Assembly (NCBI GenBank): GCA_015056005.1
Contig: SVHB01000006.1
Coordinates: forward strand, 1 to 53,850
From: Clostridiales bacterium
Lineage (GTDB): Bacteria > Bacillota > Clostridia > Christensenellales > UBA1750
DNA: 53,850 nt
Reading direction: 5' to 3'
Shown here: in pieces, positions 41,948 through 51,542 of the stretch
How the letters are laid out: every line of letters starts with the position of its first letter
Numbering within the stretch: the stretch's first letter is position 1
Program-made: the position numbers and the translations under genes
Notes under the pieces: generated by a model
What the model was told of the DNA's origin: nothing
Database searches by the model: none
Seen by the model: the letters and a program-made list of their open reading frames with translations, nothing else

Positions 41948-43324
41948 TTGCTTTTAACTGTGTTTATTGCGGTTGCAATAGTTGTTATGCATACCACGAC
42001 GAACTACCTTGTTGAAACGCGTGCAAGCGAGGAAATGGCGCAGTCGGACGTTATCGCGCTGCGCATATCCTCCCTTCTGCATCAGAAGGATTCGCAGGCG
42101 ATGTACGATATCTGCGTTGAGGAGACCAGAAGCGGAAACGGAAGAGTGCTCGTTTTATCGCAAAGCGGAACCGTGCTCGTGGACAGCTACAGCATTTTGA
42201 ACGGGCGCACCGTAAATTCCGCAGAGATAGACGATATAATCCGCCACGGCAAATACCAGAGCTACGGTTTTCACAGGGTCGAAGAATCTGTCGGTTCCAC
42301 ATGGGTGGGCTATTATGCATCTGCCGTAATTTACGACGGCGCAAGGATAGGCCTTGTGCTCAGAAGCTGCTCGGTTGATGACCTTGTAAGCCAGATGGAC
42401 AGCATTCAGATGACCATACAGGTCTACTTCTTTGCTATTCTGGTCATAATAATATTTGCGGCATATTTTATGTCCGACTATATCACAAGGCCCATAAACA
42501 AGCTCAAATCTGCGCTTTTGAAAACCACAAGGGGCGATTTTACCGCAAGGGCGGATGTGCGCGGAAGGGACGAGATAGCCGAGCTTTCAGATACCTTCAA
42601 CATGATGAGCGAGCGGCTTGAAAACCTTGACAGCACCAAAAACAGGTTCATATCAAACGCGTCCCATGAGCTCAAGACCCCGCTTTCGGCCATAAAGGTA
42701 TTGGTCGAGACCATACTTATTCAGGACGATTCCGAGTTTGACCCGGAAATGGTGAGGGAGTTCCTAAACGATGTAAACGGCGAGGTCGACAGGCTCAATT
42801 CCATAGTGGGCGATCTTCTGACCCTGGTCCAGATGGACAGCGGCGAGCTGAAATTAAAGCTTGCCGAGGTATCGGTAGGCGATATCGCAAGGGAGACCGT
42901 CAGAAGGCTTTCGCCCATCGCAAAGGAAAAAGGGCTCGAGCTTAAATGCACCATCGTTGAAGATTCAGTGATAGAGGCTGACAGGCTGAGGCTTTCGCAG
43001 GTCATTTATAACCTTGCGGATAATGCGCTTAAATATTCGAGCGTCAACGGTCATGTTGAGGTCTATATCGACCGCAGTGAGACCGACGCTGTGATCGAGG
43101 TCAGGGACGACGGCATCGGCATCCCTGAAAAGGATCTGCCCTATCTGTTCGACCGATTTTACAGGGTCGATAAGGCAAGATCGAGGGCCACGGGCGGTAC
43201 GGGTCTTGGCCTTTCCATCGTTCGCGAGACCGTGAACATGCACAAGGGCGATATAAGAGTTGAGAGCGTGGAAAACGAGGGCACGACCTTCACTATCAGA
43301 CTGCCACTTTTGGAAGAGGAGTAA
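41948..43324 (+). CDS. Sensor histidine kinase (start unclear, likely further upstream)
   Basis: A HisKA histidine kinase of 458 residues counted from the TTG at 41948. Order: first membrane helix, an extracytoplasmic sensor of about 130 residues, a second helix (about 156-176), HAMP, HisKA with HELKTP (H240), and a HATPase with NLADNALKYS, DDGIGIPE and GGTGLGLS. The TTG cuts into the first helix. The frame is open back to 41879, and the added residues (SIRWKIVLIYLA) look like a normal kinase N-terminus, but the only initiators there would be ATA (41894), ATT or similar. Coordinates are thus a minimum. Partner of the preceding regulator. Confidence 0.9.
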   Translation: MLLTVFIAVAIVVMHTTTNYLVETRASEEMAQSDVIALRISSLLHQKDSQAMYDICVEETRSGNGRVLVLSQSGTVLVDSYSILNGRTVNSAEIDDIIRHGKYQSYGFHRVEESVGSTWVGYYASAVIYDGARIGLVLRSCSVDDLVSQMDSIQMTIQVYFFAILVIIIFAAYFMSDYITRPINKLKSALLKTTRGDFTARADVRGRDEIAELSDTFNMMSERLENLDSTKNRFISNASHELKTPLSAIKVLVETILIQDDSEFDPEMVREFLNDVNGEVDRLNSIVGDLLTLVQMDSGELKLKLAEVSVGDIARETVRRLSPIAKEKGLELKCTIVEDSVIEADRLRLSQVIYNLADNALKYSSVNGHVEVYIDRSETDAVIEVRDDGIGIPEKDLPYLFDRFYRVDKARSRATGGTGLGLSIVRETVNMHKGDIRVESVENEGTTFTIRLPLLEEE

Positions 43325-43326
43325 AA

Positions 43327-44340
43327 ATGAGCGGCAAACGCATGAAGACAAGAAAATATTTTTTGCTTACCGCAGCGGTAATATCGCTGGCGCTTGTTTG
43401 CTGTTCCTGTACGACCACCCCGTTTTCGCCTGTTCGTGAAAGGGAAGATCCTGCCGACAGCGAATATGTTATCGATATTTCCCCGGCGGATAAATCCGAG
43501 GCGTACGATTCTGTACGCGAAACGCTTTATTTCAGGCTGGGCAGCGAGGATCTTCTGGCTCCGATGATGGTCGGGCTCGACCTTGCAGTGGACCAGACAA
43601 GGGAAGAGGCGGTAATCACTGCGCTTTTGAACGGACCTTCGGGCAATCATGAGCTTTCGGGCGTTATCCCCGAGGGCACAAAGCTCGTTTCCGTAAAAAG
43701 CCAGCACGGATATCTTGAAGTGACCCTTTCAAGCGATTTCTTTGATGTTCCCAAGGATGCGCCCAAGGACTGGCAGAGCTATGAATCGTGGAGAAGCGAG
43801 ATAAACCGTGCAAGGCTGCTTGCAACGTATTCCATAGTCAACAGCATTACCGAAATGGGCGTTTATTCCAATGTACTGATCCTGATCGACACCAATTCCG
43901 ACGGCAACGGTCAGAGGGTAGACAGATCGCTTTTCGGTATTGAGGTGGACAGCGAGGCAGAACCTATCGAGCCTTTGGGCAGGGATACTTCACTGATACT
44001 CACTCCCATAAAAGCTGCGCAGATAGTGCTTGATGCGCAGAAGGCGCAGGATACCGATACGATCGCAAGGTATGTCTATTTTGCAGAGGGCACGCCTTCG
44101 GCGCAGACACTCAAGGAAACTCTTTTAAGCGATATCACGATCTCAAGCTACGATCTTTTATCGGGCGGCGGCGCGGTAACGAGCCTTGACGGGCAAAGCG
44201 CCGTTATAACCCTTGATTACGAAACCATAGTATACGGCTCTCAAAGGCAGAGCACTATAGGCGTACCTTTGAAAATGGTGCTTGACGATAATATTTGGAA
44301 GGTTGACTACGAGTCGCTTTGCGCGATGGTCGATAAATGA
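43327..44340 (+). CDS. GerMN-domain lipoprotein (LpqB-like context), 1
   Basis: A 337-residue lipoprotein. The signal ends in a run of cysteines (LVCCSC) of which one is the lipidated residue. A GerMN domain (about 65-190: LYFRL, EEAVITALLNGP, IPEGTKLVSV, LLATYSIVNSITE) is followed by a C-terminal domain of about 110 residues resembling a nuclear-transport-factor or lumazine-type fold by pattern only. GerMN occurs in spore germination proteins and in actinobacterial LpqB, which is encoded after mtrAB. The start lies 2 nt after the kinase stop with GGAAGAGGAG upstream. A role in sensing at the cell wall is inferred. Confidence 0.8.
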   Translation: MSGKRMKTRKYFLLTAAVISLALVCCSCTTTPFSPVREREDPADSEYVIDISPADKSEAYDSVRETLYFRLGSEDLLAPMMVGLDLAVDQTREEAVITALLNGPSGNHELSGVIPEGTKLVSVKSQHGYLEVTLSSDFFDVPKDAPKDWQSYESWRSEINRARLLATYSIVNSITEMGVYSNVLILIDTNSDGNGQRVDRSLFGIEVDSEAEPIEPLGRDTSLILTPIKAAQIVLDAQKAQDTDTIARYVYFAEGTPSAQTLKETLLSDITISSYDLLSGGGAVTSLDGQSAVITLDYETIVYGSQRQSTIGVPLKMVLDDNIWKVDYESLCAMVDK

Positions 44341-45788
44341 TGATGCGTTATACGAACCTTAAAAAAACGCTGAAAAGGCTGATCGCTCTCATGCTTGCGG
44401 CTTTCATGCTTGCAGGGCTTTGCTCGTGTGAAAACGATACTGCAGGAGAAGTAAAAGATTCGGGCGATATGATTAAGCCCAAGGCTTTGAGTGAGCAGAC
44501 CTCTGCGATCACCCATCAGACAGCAAAGCTGTATGTTCCCGATCCCGGGTTCAAGGACGCGCAGGTCAGCATACAGTCGGTCGCCATACTGCCCAGCGAA
44601 AACGTTTATTCGGCGGTTGTAAGGACCCTGCTTTCGATCATAAGCTCTCAAAATACCGATATTTCGCTTTTGTCCTTTGCGTTTACAGGCGATATCGCAA
44701 ACGTGAATCTTTCCTGCGATGCAAATGAGATTGGAGAGCACGGTGTTTTTACCCTTGCATACTGTCTTACGAACACTTTGACAGAGTTTTCGGATGTTGA
44801 GTATGTGAACCTGCTGATTGACGACAGGGCTGTAAGCTTTGGCGGGATTCCTTATGGGGCGATGTCACGCTTTGAGGACGAGCTTGCGACCGAATACTGG
44901 CGCATGACCATAAATTACGCCGAGATAAGCGCGGGCAGCGTGCATCAGTATGATCATAACGCGGCGTTTTATTACGGCGCGCTCTCAGACCCGCTTCTGT
45001 TGGGCGAGGTAAGGCAGATATCCTATTCAAACCTTGATTCTGCGCTGACCTCCATAATCGAGGAGCTGGCAAAGGGTCCAAGAGATACTGCGTCCATGAC
45101 AAGGCTTTTGCCATCGGGCGCATACCTTGCAAGGTACAACAGCTTTGATACCGAAAACGGGAAGGTGCTTTCCCTTTATATCAGCGGCGATATCGATGAT
45201 TTTTCTCACAGGAACGATATTGACAAGGAGCTTATCCGCGCAAGCGTTGCCATGAGCGTTTTTGATTATTACCCGGATTGCTGTCAGGTGTCCGTTTTCT
45301 TTGACGAGGATACGGCGGAGAAAGGCAGCAACCTGCACAGGACCGAATTTGAGCTGCTGCTGGGCAGCAAGCTCACAATGTATTACCCGCTTGTGGACGA
45401 CAGCAAGATCGCAAGGATAGACGCGGTCGTGCCGGCGTATCAGGACGCCGATCCTCAGATACTGATAGACGGGCTTTTTGATGAACCCTCTCAGGAAAGC
45501 GGCGTTCTTGCCATATTCCCCGGCGATATCAGTGCGGAAGATATACTGTCCATAAACATTTTTGACGGAGAAGCGGTTGTGGATATTTCTCAAAAGCTGC
45601 TCTTGAGCCTGAGGGAAATGGATGCGACTTATGAGCGCAACACGGTGTTCTGCATAGTAAATACCCTTTGCAGATCCATGGATGTCGGAAGCGTGACCTT
45701 CCTTGTAAACGGCGAGCCCTGCGGAAACGTGAGCGGAAGGCTGAATCTTTCCGAGCCGCTCATGTTCAACCCGGGCATTGTTAAATAA
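44337..45788 (+). CDS. GerMN-domain lipoprotein, 2
   Basis: A 483-residue lipoprotein (lipobox LAGLC). At least two GerMN-like units are visible: about 60-190 (VVRTLLSIISS, FTLAYCLTNTLTE) and about 210-340 (SALTSIIEELAKGP, LLPSGAYL, SVAMSVFDYY); a third, weaker one may lie at 350-475 (LFDEPSQESG, FCIVNTLCRS). It starts at ATGATGATG overlapping the stop of the first lipoprotein, so expression is coupled. It probably acts with the first lipoprotein and the kinase outside the membrane. pfkA follows after 39 nt. Confidence 0.78.
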   Translation: MMMRYTNLKKTLKRLIALMLAAFMLAGLCSCENDTAGEVKDSGDMIKPKALSEQTSAITHQTAKLYVPDPGFKDAQVSIQSVAILPSENVYSAVVRTLLSIISSQNTDISLLSFAFTGDIANVNLSCDANEIGEHGVFTLAYCLTNTLTEFSDVEYVNLLIDDRAVSFGGIPYGAMSRFEDELATEYWRMTINYAEISAGSVHQYDHNAAFYYGALSDPLLLGEVRQISYSNLDSALTSIIEELAKGPRDTASMTRLLPSGAYLARYNSFDTENGKVLSLYISGDIDDFSHRNDIDKELIRASVAMSVFDYYPDCCQVSVFFDEDTAEKGSNLHRTEFELLLGSKLTMYYPLVDDSKIARIDAVVPAYQDADPQILIDGLFDEPSQESGVLAIFPGDISAEDILSINIFDGEAVVDISQKLLLSLREMDATYERNTVFCIVNTLCRSMDVGSVTFLVNGEPCGNVSGRLNLSEPLMFNPGIVK

Positions 45789-45827
45789 AAACAAAAACTT
45801 AAATAAACGATAGGAGAGGACGAATAA

Positions 45828-46820
45828 ATGATCGAAAGCCTGAACGAGATCAAAAAAATGCGCCGTATAGGCGTTTTGACCAGCGGCGGCGACGCTCCCG
45901 GCATGAACGCGGCGATCCGTGCGGTCGTGCGCACATGCATGGCAAACGATGTAAAAGCGGTCGGTATTCATAACGGCTATCAGGGTCTTATCAACTCCGA
46001 TGTGGTCGAGCTTGACGCAAGGAGCGTCAACCGTATCACCGGTGAGGGCGGTACCATTCTTTATACCGCAAGATGCGAAGAGTTCAAGACCCCCGAAGGG
46101 CTTCAGCGCGGCGTTCAGTCCTGCAAGTACCTTGGCATCGACGGCCTTGTAACCATCGGCGGCGACGGTACCTTCAGAGGCGCGCAGTCCCTTGCAAATG
46201 CGGGCATCAACACCGTTGCCATCCCCGGCACCATCGATAACGATATCGCCTGCACCTCCTATACCATCGGCTTTGATACTGCGGCAAACACCGCTATCGA
46301 TGCTGTGGATAAGCTTGCCGACACCATGCGCAGCCATCAGCGCACCAGCGTTGTTGAGGTCATGGGCAGGCACGCGGGTCATCTGGCGCTTTATATCGGT
46401 ATTTCCGTAGGCGCGACCGCTATCCTCGTTCCCGAATCCAAGCTCGATTTTGAGAAGGATGTTATCGAGAAGATCAGAGAAGGCCGTTATAACAACAAAA
46501 ATCATTTTATCATCATAGTAGCCGAGGGCGTTGGCGACACAATGGGTATTGCCGACCGTCTTTACAAGGAGACCGGCATCGAGACCAGAGTTACCACTCT
46601 TGGTCACGTTCAGCGCGGCGGTCGTCCCACCGCACGTGACAGAGCCATGGCTTCCAGAATGGGGCACTATGCGGTAGAGCTTTTGCTCAAGGGCGGCACC
46701 AACAGGGTCGTTTGCTACAGAGAAAGCAAGGTCACCGATCTTGATATCAACGAAGCTCTTGCAATGCACAAGGGTCTTGACGAGTATACCTTCAGGGTAG
46801 CTTCCGAGATCGGCATTTAA
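45828..46820 (+). CDS. pfkA: 6-phosphofructokinase, ATP-dependent type
   Basis: A 330-residue PFK that makes fructose 1,6-bisphosphate, the control step of glycolysis. GGDAPGMNA, IGGDGTFRGA and PGTIDND are present; Gly at the two positions that are Asp and Lys in pyrophosphate-dependent enzymes points to ATP. The N-terminus has about 10 extra residues before the first strand. GGAGAGGA precedes the ATG. It lies behind the GerMN genes, probably in the same transcript, though no functional link is known. A terminator follows. Confidence 0.95.
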   Translation: MIESLNEIKKMRRIGVLTSGGDAPGMNAAIRAVVRTCMANDVKAVGIHNGYQGLINSDVVELDARSVNRITGEGGTILYTARCEEFKTPEGLQRGVQSCKYLGIDGLVTIGGDGTFRGAQSLANAGINTVAIPGTIDNDIACTSYTIGFDTAANTAIDAVDKLADTMRSHQRTSVVEVMGRHAGHLALYIGISVGATAILVPESKLDFEKDVIEKIREGRYNNKNHFIIIVAEGVGDTMGIADRLYKETGIETRVTTLGHVQRGGRPTARDRAMASRMGHYAVELLLKGGTNRVVCYRESKVTDLDINEALAMHKGLDEYTFRVASEIGI

Positions 46821-46826
46821 TGATTC

Positions 46827-46855
46827 AAAGGCGTGCTGCATGCACGCCTTTTTTT
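46827..46855 (+). terminator. Terminator of pfkA
   Basis: A 10-bp stem (46827-46836 with 46842-46851) and seven T. Confidence 0.9.
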
Positions 46856-46897
46856 GTATCGAAAAGCTTTGATTATGCGCAAACACAATATATAATA

Positions 46898-46926
46898 TTG
46901 CAAAATAATGTAAGCTGTGGTATATT
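46898..46926 (+). promoter_or_regulatory. Promoter of the second Gfo/Idh/MocA gene
   Basis: TTGCAA (46898-46903), 17-nt spacer, TATATT (46921-46926), 46 nt before the ATG. Confidence 0.6.
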
Positions 46927-46972
46927 ATTCACATCGGTAAAAAACCAATAATCAATATACAGGAGGTATATC

Positions 46973-48130
46973 ATGGATAAAGTCAGATTCGGTATTGTCG
47001 GTATCGGCAATATGGGTTCCGGCCATGCCAAGACCCTGCTTTCCGGCGCTGTTGAAAGAGCAGAGCTCACCGCTGTCTGCGATATCAACCCCGCTCGTCT
47101 GGATTGGGCTAAGGAAAACCTGCCCGAGACCGTCGCTCGCTTTGACGATGCTGAGAAGCTGTATGCTTCCGGTCTGGTAGACTGCGTCATCATCGCAACT
47201 CCTCACTATTTCCATCCCCCGCTCACCATCGCTGCTTTCAAGGCAGGTCTCCATGCTATCTGCGAAAAGCCCGCAGGTGTTTACACCAAGCAGGTTCTTG
47301 AGATGAACGAAGCCGCTGCAAAGTACGGCAAGGTCTTCTCCATGGACTTCAACCAGCGCACCAACCCCTGCTATCAGAAGCTGCGTGAAATGGTCCGCGG
47401 CGGCGAACTCGGCGAGCTCAAGAGAGTCAACTGGATCATCACCGACTGGTTCCGCACTCAGGCTTACTATAACAGCGGCGGATGGCGTGCAACCTGGGCC
47501 GGTGAAGGCGGCGGCGTCCTCATCAACCAGAACCCCCATCAGATCGACCTGCTCCAGTGGACCTGCGGCATGCCCAACCGTATGCGCGCGTTCTGCCAGG
47601 AAGGCCGCTTCCATGATATCGAAGTTGAAGACAGCGTAACCGCATACTTCGAGTATCCCAACGGCGCTACCGGCGTATTTATCACCACCACCGGTGAATA
47701 TCCCGGCACCAACCGTTTCGAAGTTGCCGGTACTCTGGGCAAGGTCGTTATCGAAGGCACCACCCTCGAGTTCTACAAGAACGAAGTTTCCGATGAAGAC
47801 TTCATCAAGAACGCTCAGGGCGGTTTCGGCAGGATCAACAACGAGAAGATCGTTTACGAGTTCCCGGATCGTGGTCCTCAGCACAAGGGCATCATGCAGA
47901 ATGTTGTCAACGCTATCCTCGACGGCGAAGAGCTGCTCGGCAACGGCGTAGAAGGCATCAACGGCCTGCAGATCTCCAACGCTATGCATCTGTCCAGCTG
48001 GCTTGATCAGTGGGTCGACATCCCCGTTGACGCCGATCTGTATCTCGCAGAGCTCCAGAAGCGCATCGACAACTCCACCTTCGTTAAGGTAGTTGAAGAG
48101 AAGACCGAAGATACCTCCGGTACCTACTAA
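46973..48130 (+). CDS. Gfo/Idh/MocA-family oxidoreductase (2)
   Basis: A 385-residue NAD(P)-dependent oxidoreductase. The Rossmann motif GIGNMGSGH (10-18) and the CEKPAGVYT segment are present, and the C-terminal domain has GGGVLINQNPHQIDLLQW with the conserved catalytic-type histidine. Only moderately like the copy at 26178, so it probably has another sugar substrate. AGGAGG precedes the ATG. Single-gene unit between a promoter and a terminator. Codon use is strongly biased (C-ending codons), suggesting high expression. Confidence 0.92.
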   Translation: MDKVRFGIVGIGNMGSGHAKTLLSGAVERAELTAVCDINPARLDWAKENLPETVARFDDAEKLYASGLVDCVIIATPHYFHPPLTIAAFKAGLHAICEKPAGVYTKQVLEMNEAAAKYGKVFSMDFNQRTNPCYQKLREMVRGGELGELKRVNWIITDWFRTQAYYNSGGWRATWAGEGGGVLINQNPHQIDLLQWTCGMPNRMRAFCQEGRFHDIEVEDSVTAYFEYPNGATGVFITTTGEYPGTNRFEVAGTLGKVVIEGTTLEFYKNEVSDEDFIKNAQGGFGRINNEKIVYEFPDRGPQHKGIMQNVVNAILDGEELLGNGVEGINGLQISNAMHLSSWLDQWVDIPVDADLYLAELQKRIDNSTFVKVVEEKTEDTSGTY

Positions 48131-48141
48131 GATAAGAATTT

Positions 48142-48170
48142 AAGGCGGATCTTTTGATCCGCCTTTTTTT
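48142..48170 (+). terminator. Terminator of the second Gfo/Idh/MocA gene
   Basis: A 10-bp stem (48142-48151 with 48156-48165), TTTT loop and a run of T. It touches the end of the convergent gene at 48169. Confidence 0.9.
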
Positions 48171-50109
48171 ATACAAGATCGGGGTCGTTTGTGGGAGGAA
48201 GACAGCTGTGACCCTTACAGATATAGAAGGTGGTCTTCCCGTTTTTTAAGGGATAATCCTTTGAGGGCTCTTTAAGCAGGATGATATGCGCATCGGCGGG
48301 AAGCTTTGGGGAAAGCTTTGAAATATCCTCATCCGGCGCGGGGACAACGGTCACCTTGGCTTTTGGGTGTTCGCTGTCAAGGAGGGATAAAAGGAACATC
48401 GCGTGCCCGGTTGGATAACGGGCGGCTTTGCTTTTAAGAAAGCGCAGCTGTGTATCCGCATCCTTTTCATACGACTCGTCTTCGCTCAGAAGTGACAGCT
48501 GCACAAGGTTCCATGCCATCAGAGAATTGCCGCTGGGGATGGCTCCGTCGTAGGTCTCCTTGGGGCGAAGTATCATGGGCTCGTTGCTTTCGCCGTAAAG
48601 GAAATAACCGCCGTTTTTGTCATCGCGGAATCTTTTGTTTGCTTCAAAGCACATTTCCTTTGCCCGATCAAGATAAGCGGTATCCAAAGATGCTCTATAG
48701 AGTGCAAGCTGTGCAAATATGTATGCCGCATAGTCATCAATAAAACCTTTTACGCCGCGCTGACCGAGCCGATAGCTTACATAGAGAGTGTTTTCGTCCG
48801 TAAGGTGCTTTGAAATGAAGCTGTCGGCGCGCTTTGCTAAGACCAGATATTCATCTTTGCCGCTTGCAAGATACAGCCTGCAAAGGGCAAATATCATAAG
48901 GCAGTTCCAGACGGTGAGGATCTTGTCATCGGTGTGCAGGAAATGGCGCTGTTTTCGGTAATCATAAAGCTTGGGCAAATACTGATCATAAGATCGATCG
49001 TTCGGGTCGCTTTTGAGCAGGTTGGGTATGCTTTTGCCTTCAAAATTGCCTAATGCGGTGATATCGAAATGCCTGCAAAATGCCTGACCATCCTCTTTCC
49101 CAAGTATACGAAGTATCTCGTCCGGGGTGAAGAGATAATATTTTCCTTCTTCGCCTTCACTGTCGGCGTCCTGAGAGCAAAAGAATGCGCCTTCGTCGTT
49201 TGTCATTTCCCGAAAAATGTAGGAGGCTGTCTTCTCTGCGATGCTCAGATAAAGACGGTTTTGGGTAATGAAATAGGCTTGGCAATAAGCCGCGATCATA
49301 AGGGCGTTATCATAAAGCATTTTTTCAAAATGCGGCGCAAGGAATCTTTCGTCGGTGGAATAGCGGGAAAAACCGAAACCGATATGATCGAACAAGCCGC
49401 CCAGATACATTTGAGTGAGGGTGTGCTCGGCCATCTTCAGGCAGTCCTTATCCCCGAAGCGTTCATAATAATCCATCAGAAACAGAAGATTATGGGGCGA
49501 AGGGAATTTGGGCGCTGAGCCGAATCCGCCGTTTTTGCTGTCGTATATGCGCTTGTACATAAAAACTGCGCTCTCAAGCAGATCGTCTTTAGGTACGCTT
49601 TGGTCATCCCCGGTCTTGCTGAGGGCTGAAAGGACTTCTTCTGCCTGATCTAAAAGTGCCTGACGGTCTTCTTCCCATGCCTTTGCTATGTTTTTGAGAA
49701 GCTCATGAAAGCCTATCATGCGCCTCATGGATCTTTTTGGGAAATAGGTTCCGGCAAAAAACGGCTTTTTATCGGGCGTCATGAATATGGTAGCGGGCCA
49801 GCCGCCGCTGCCGGTAAACGCCTGACAAAACTCCATATATATGCTGTCGATATCCGGGCGCTCTTCCTTATCCACCTTGACGGAAACAAAATTCTTGTTC
49901 AGAATATCTGCAATTTCCGTGTCTTCGAAGCTTTCGTGCGCCATAACATGGCACCAGTGGCAGGTGCTGTAGCCGATGCTCAGAAGGATCGGCTTATCCT
50001 CATCCGCTGCCTTTTTGAAAGCTTCGTCGCCCCATGGGTACCAGTCTACGGGGTTTTCGGCGTGCTGAAGAAGATAGGGGCTTGATTCGTACTTCAAACG
50101 GTTGGGCAA
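48169..50109 (-). CDS. Thioredoxin-domain protein of the YyaL/SPATA20 family
   Basis: A 646-residue protein of the DUF255 family. The N-terminal thioredoxin-like domain (about 1-165) has NPVDWYPW and CHWCH (C50, C53); the rest is an alpha-barrel resembling N-acylglucosamine epimerase or glycosidases. The biochemical role is not known. It starts with TTG at 50109, AAAGG lying about 10 nt upstream, 4 nt after the oxidoreductase gene. The end is slightly shorter than in Bacillus YyaL-type proteins but shows no sign of a break. Confidence 0.88.
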   Translation of the reverse strand: MPNRLKYESSPYLLQHAENPVDWYPWGDEAFKKAADEDKPILLSIGYSTCHWCHVMAHESFEDTEIADILNKNFVSVKVDKEERPDIDSIYMEFCQAFTGSGGWPATIFMTPDKKPFFAGTYFPKRSMRRMIGFHELLKNIAKAWEEDRQALLDQAEEVLSALSKTGDDQSVPKDDLLESAVFMYKRIYDSKNGGFGSAPKFPSPHNLLFLMDYYERFGDKDCLKMAEHTLTQMYLGGLFDHIGFGFSRYSTDERFLAPHFEKMLYDNALMIAAYCQAYFITQNRLYLSIAEKTASYIFREMTNDEGAFFCSQDADSEGEEGKYYLFTPDEILRILGKEDGQAFCRHFDITALGNFEGKSIPNLLKSDPNDRSYDQYLPKLYDYRKQRHFLHTDDKILTVWNCLMIFALCRLYLASGKDEYLVLAKRADSFISKHLTDENTLYVSYRLGQRGVKGFIDDYAAYIFAQLALYRASLDTAYLDRAKEMCFEANKRFRDDKNGGYFLYGESNEPMILRPKETYDGAIPSGNSLMAWNLVQLSLLSEDESYEKDADTQLRFLKSKAARYPTGHAMFLLSLLDSEHPKAKVTVVPAPDEDISKLSPKLPADAHIILLKEPSKDYPLKNGKTTFYICKGHSCLPPTNDPDLV

Positions 50110-50113
50110 AAAG

Positions 50114-51412
50114 TCACATCCTTTTGTCGTCAGTTGAGGGGTTATCGATAAGTCTGCCGTCTTTGGTAAAGCGGGAGCCGTGGCAGGGACAGTCCCACGA
50201 GTGCTCGGCTTTATTGTATTTTAGGGCGCAGCCCATGTGCGGACAGCGCGGAGCGGTGGGGGTGATGAGAGAGATCGTGGTCTCTTTTGCGTTTATCAAA
50301 AGCTGAGGATGGAAAACGCTTCTTGAGGGGTCAAATACGCTTGCGCAGATGTTCTGCTTTCCCTGCACCATGTCGGATAAAATATCCGCTGCCGCCATGG
50401 CGGAGGTCATGCCCCATTTATTGAAACCTGTTGCGGCATAAAGATCGGGCGTACTTTTGGAATATTGACCGATGTAGGGGATGCCGTCCAAGGTCATGCA
50501 GTCCTGCGTTGCCCAGCGGGCGGCTATGGCTGCATTGGGGTAATGCTGCTTTGCGAACTGTTCCAATTCATTGAAGCTTCCGCCCTGCTTGCCGGTGCGG
50601 TGGCTGCCGCCGCCGAGCAGGAGCATATCTTTATAAGAGCGGAAGGAAAGCCCGCTTTCGCTTTCGTCAACATACATTCCGTCAATATCCTGAGCGTTTT
50701 TGAGCGCAAGAACATAGGATCTATGCTGATGCAGCTTGATAAAATATCCGCCGTGCTTGTTAAGAATGGGGAAGTGGGTGGCGATAATAATCTTTTTGGC
50801 AGAAATGCTGCCATGGTCGGTCGTAGCCTTTTGGGGCAGAAGATGGCGCACCTTGGTGTGCTCAAAAATGCGCAGAGGTTTTGCGATTCCGTATGCGAAT
50901 TTGAGAGGATCAAACTGCGCCTGATCCTTAAAGCGCAGCGCGCCTTTTATGGGAAAGGGCAGAGGGAGAGAGTCTTCAAACTGCGCCTTAAAATTCAGCA
51001 TTTTCAGCGCTTCAAGCTCCCTGTCTATCTTGCTTTTGTCATCTGTTGAATAGACAAAGGCATCCTTTGCTTCAAAATCGCAGTTGATCTTGCTGCAAAG
51101 CTCCCTGTATTTTTCAAGTGCGCGCAGGTTTGCCTGAAGATAGAGCCCGGCTTTGTGAACTCCGTATTTTTTGATGAGCGAGTGATAGATCAGCCCATGC
51201 TGCGCCGTGATCTTGGCGGTAGTGTTTTTGGTTATGCCGCTGCATATCGTTTTTGCTTCGGTCAATACGTAGTCGATATTTTTCTCCGCCATAAAATGAG
51301 CGCATAAAAGCCCCGCGATGCCGCCGCCGATGATAAGCACATCGGTTTTGATGTCCCCATTCAGCGGTTCAAATGAGGGCGCAGCAGCTGTTTTTGTCCA
51401 TACCGAATCCAT
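50114..51412 (-). CDS. FAD-dependent oxidoreductase with C-terminal Rieske domain (YhfW-like)
   Basis: A 432-residue protein. A DAO-type FAD domain ([10 protein letters not shown] near 28-37) is joined to a short C-terminal Rieske [2Fe-2S] domain: C390-x-H392 and C408-x2-H411, with an extra pair C395/C410 as in high-potential Rieske proteins. The same fusion is found in Bacillus YhfW. The substrate is unknown. GAGGT lies about 6 nt before the ATG. It is cotranscribed with the YyaL-like gene, so both may serve one redox task. Confidence 0.9.
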   Translation of the reverse strand: MDSVWTKTAAAPSFEPLNGDIKTDVLIIGGGIAGLLCAHFMAEKNIDYVLTEAKTICSGITKNTTAKITAQHGLIYHSLIKKYGVHKAGLYLQANLRALEKYRELCSKINCDFEAKDAFVYSTDDKSKIDRELEALKMLNFKAQFEDSLPLPFPIKGALRFKDQAQFDPLKFAYGIAKPLRIFEHTKVRHLLPQKATTDHGSISAKKIIIATHFPILNKHGGYFIKLHQHRSYVLALKNAQDIDGMYVDESESGLSFRSYKDMLLLGGGSHRTGKQGGSFNELEQFAKQHYPNAAIAARWATQDCMTLDGIPYIGQYSKSTPDLYAATGFNKWGMTSAMAAADILSDMVQGKQNICASVFDPSRSVFHPQLLINAKETTISLITPTAPRCPHMGCALKYNKAEHSWDCPCHGSRFTKDGRLIDNPSTDDKRM

Positions 51413-51502
51413 TTTCTCACCTCAAAAATAGCATTGCGCCAAGATGGGACAAATATGCATGAATATATATCTGAAGACAGGCTTTACCATGAACGAAGGA
51501 GA

Positions 51503-51541
51503 AAAAATAAAGGATCCGACTTTTAAACGGTCGGATCCTTT
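51503..51541 (-). terminator. Terminator of the AraC-family gene
   Basis: A 12-bp stem (51509-51520 with 51530-51541) followed on the minus strand by a T-rich stretch; directly after the stop at 51543. Confidence 0.85.
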
Positions 51542-51542
51542 A

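Noticed and set aside
45828-46820. Pyrophosphate-dependent phosphofructokinase
   Set aside because: Both diagnostic positions (GGDG and PGTIDND) carry Gly, as in ATP-dependent enzymes.
45027-46886. Open frame of 619 codons on the minus strand over pfkA and the second GerMN gene
   Set aside because: Antisense image of two well-supported genes.
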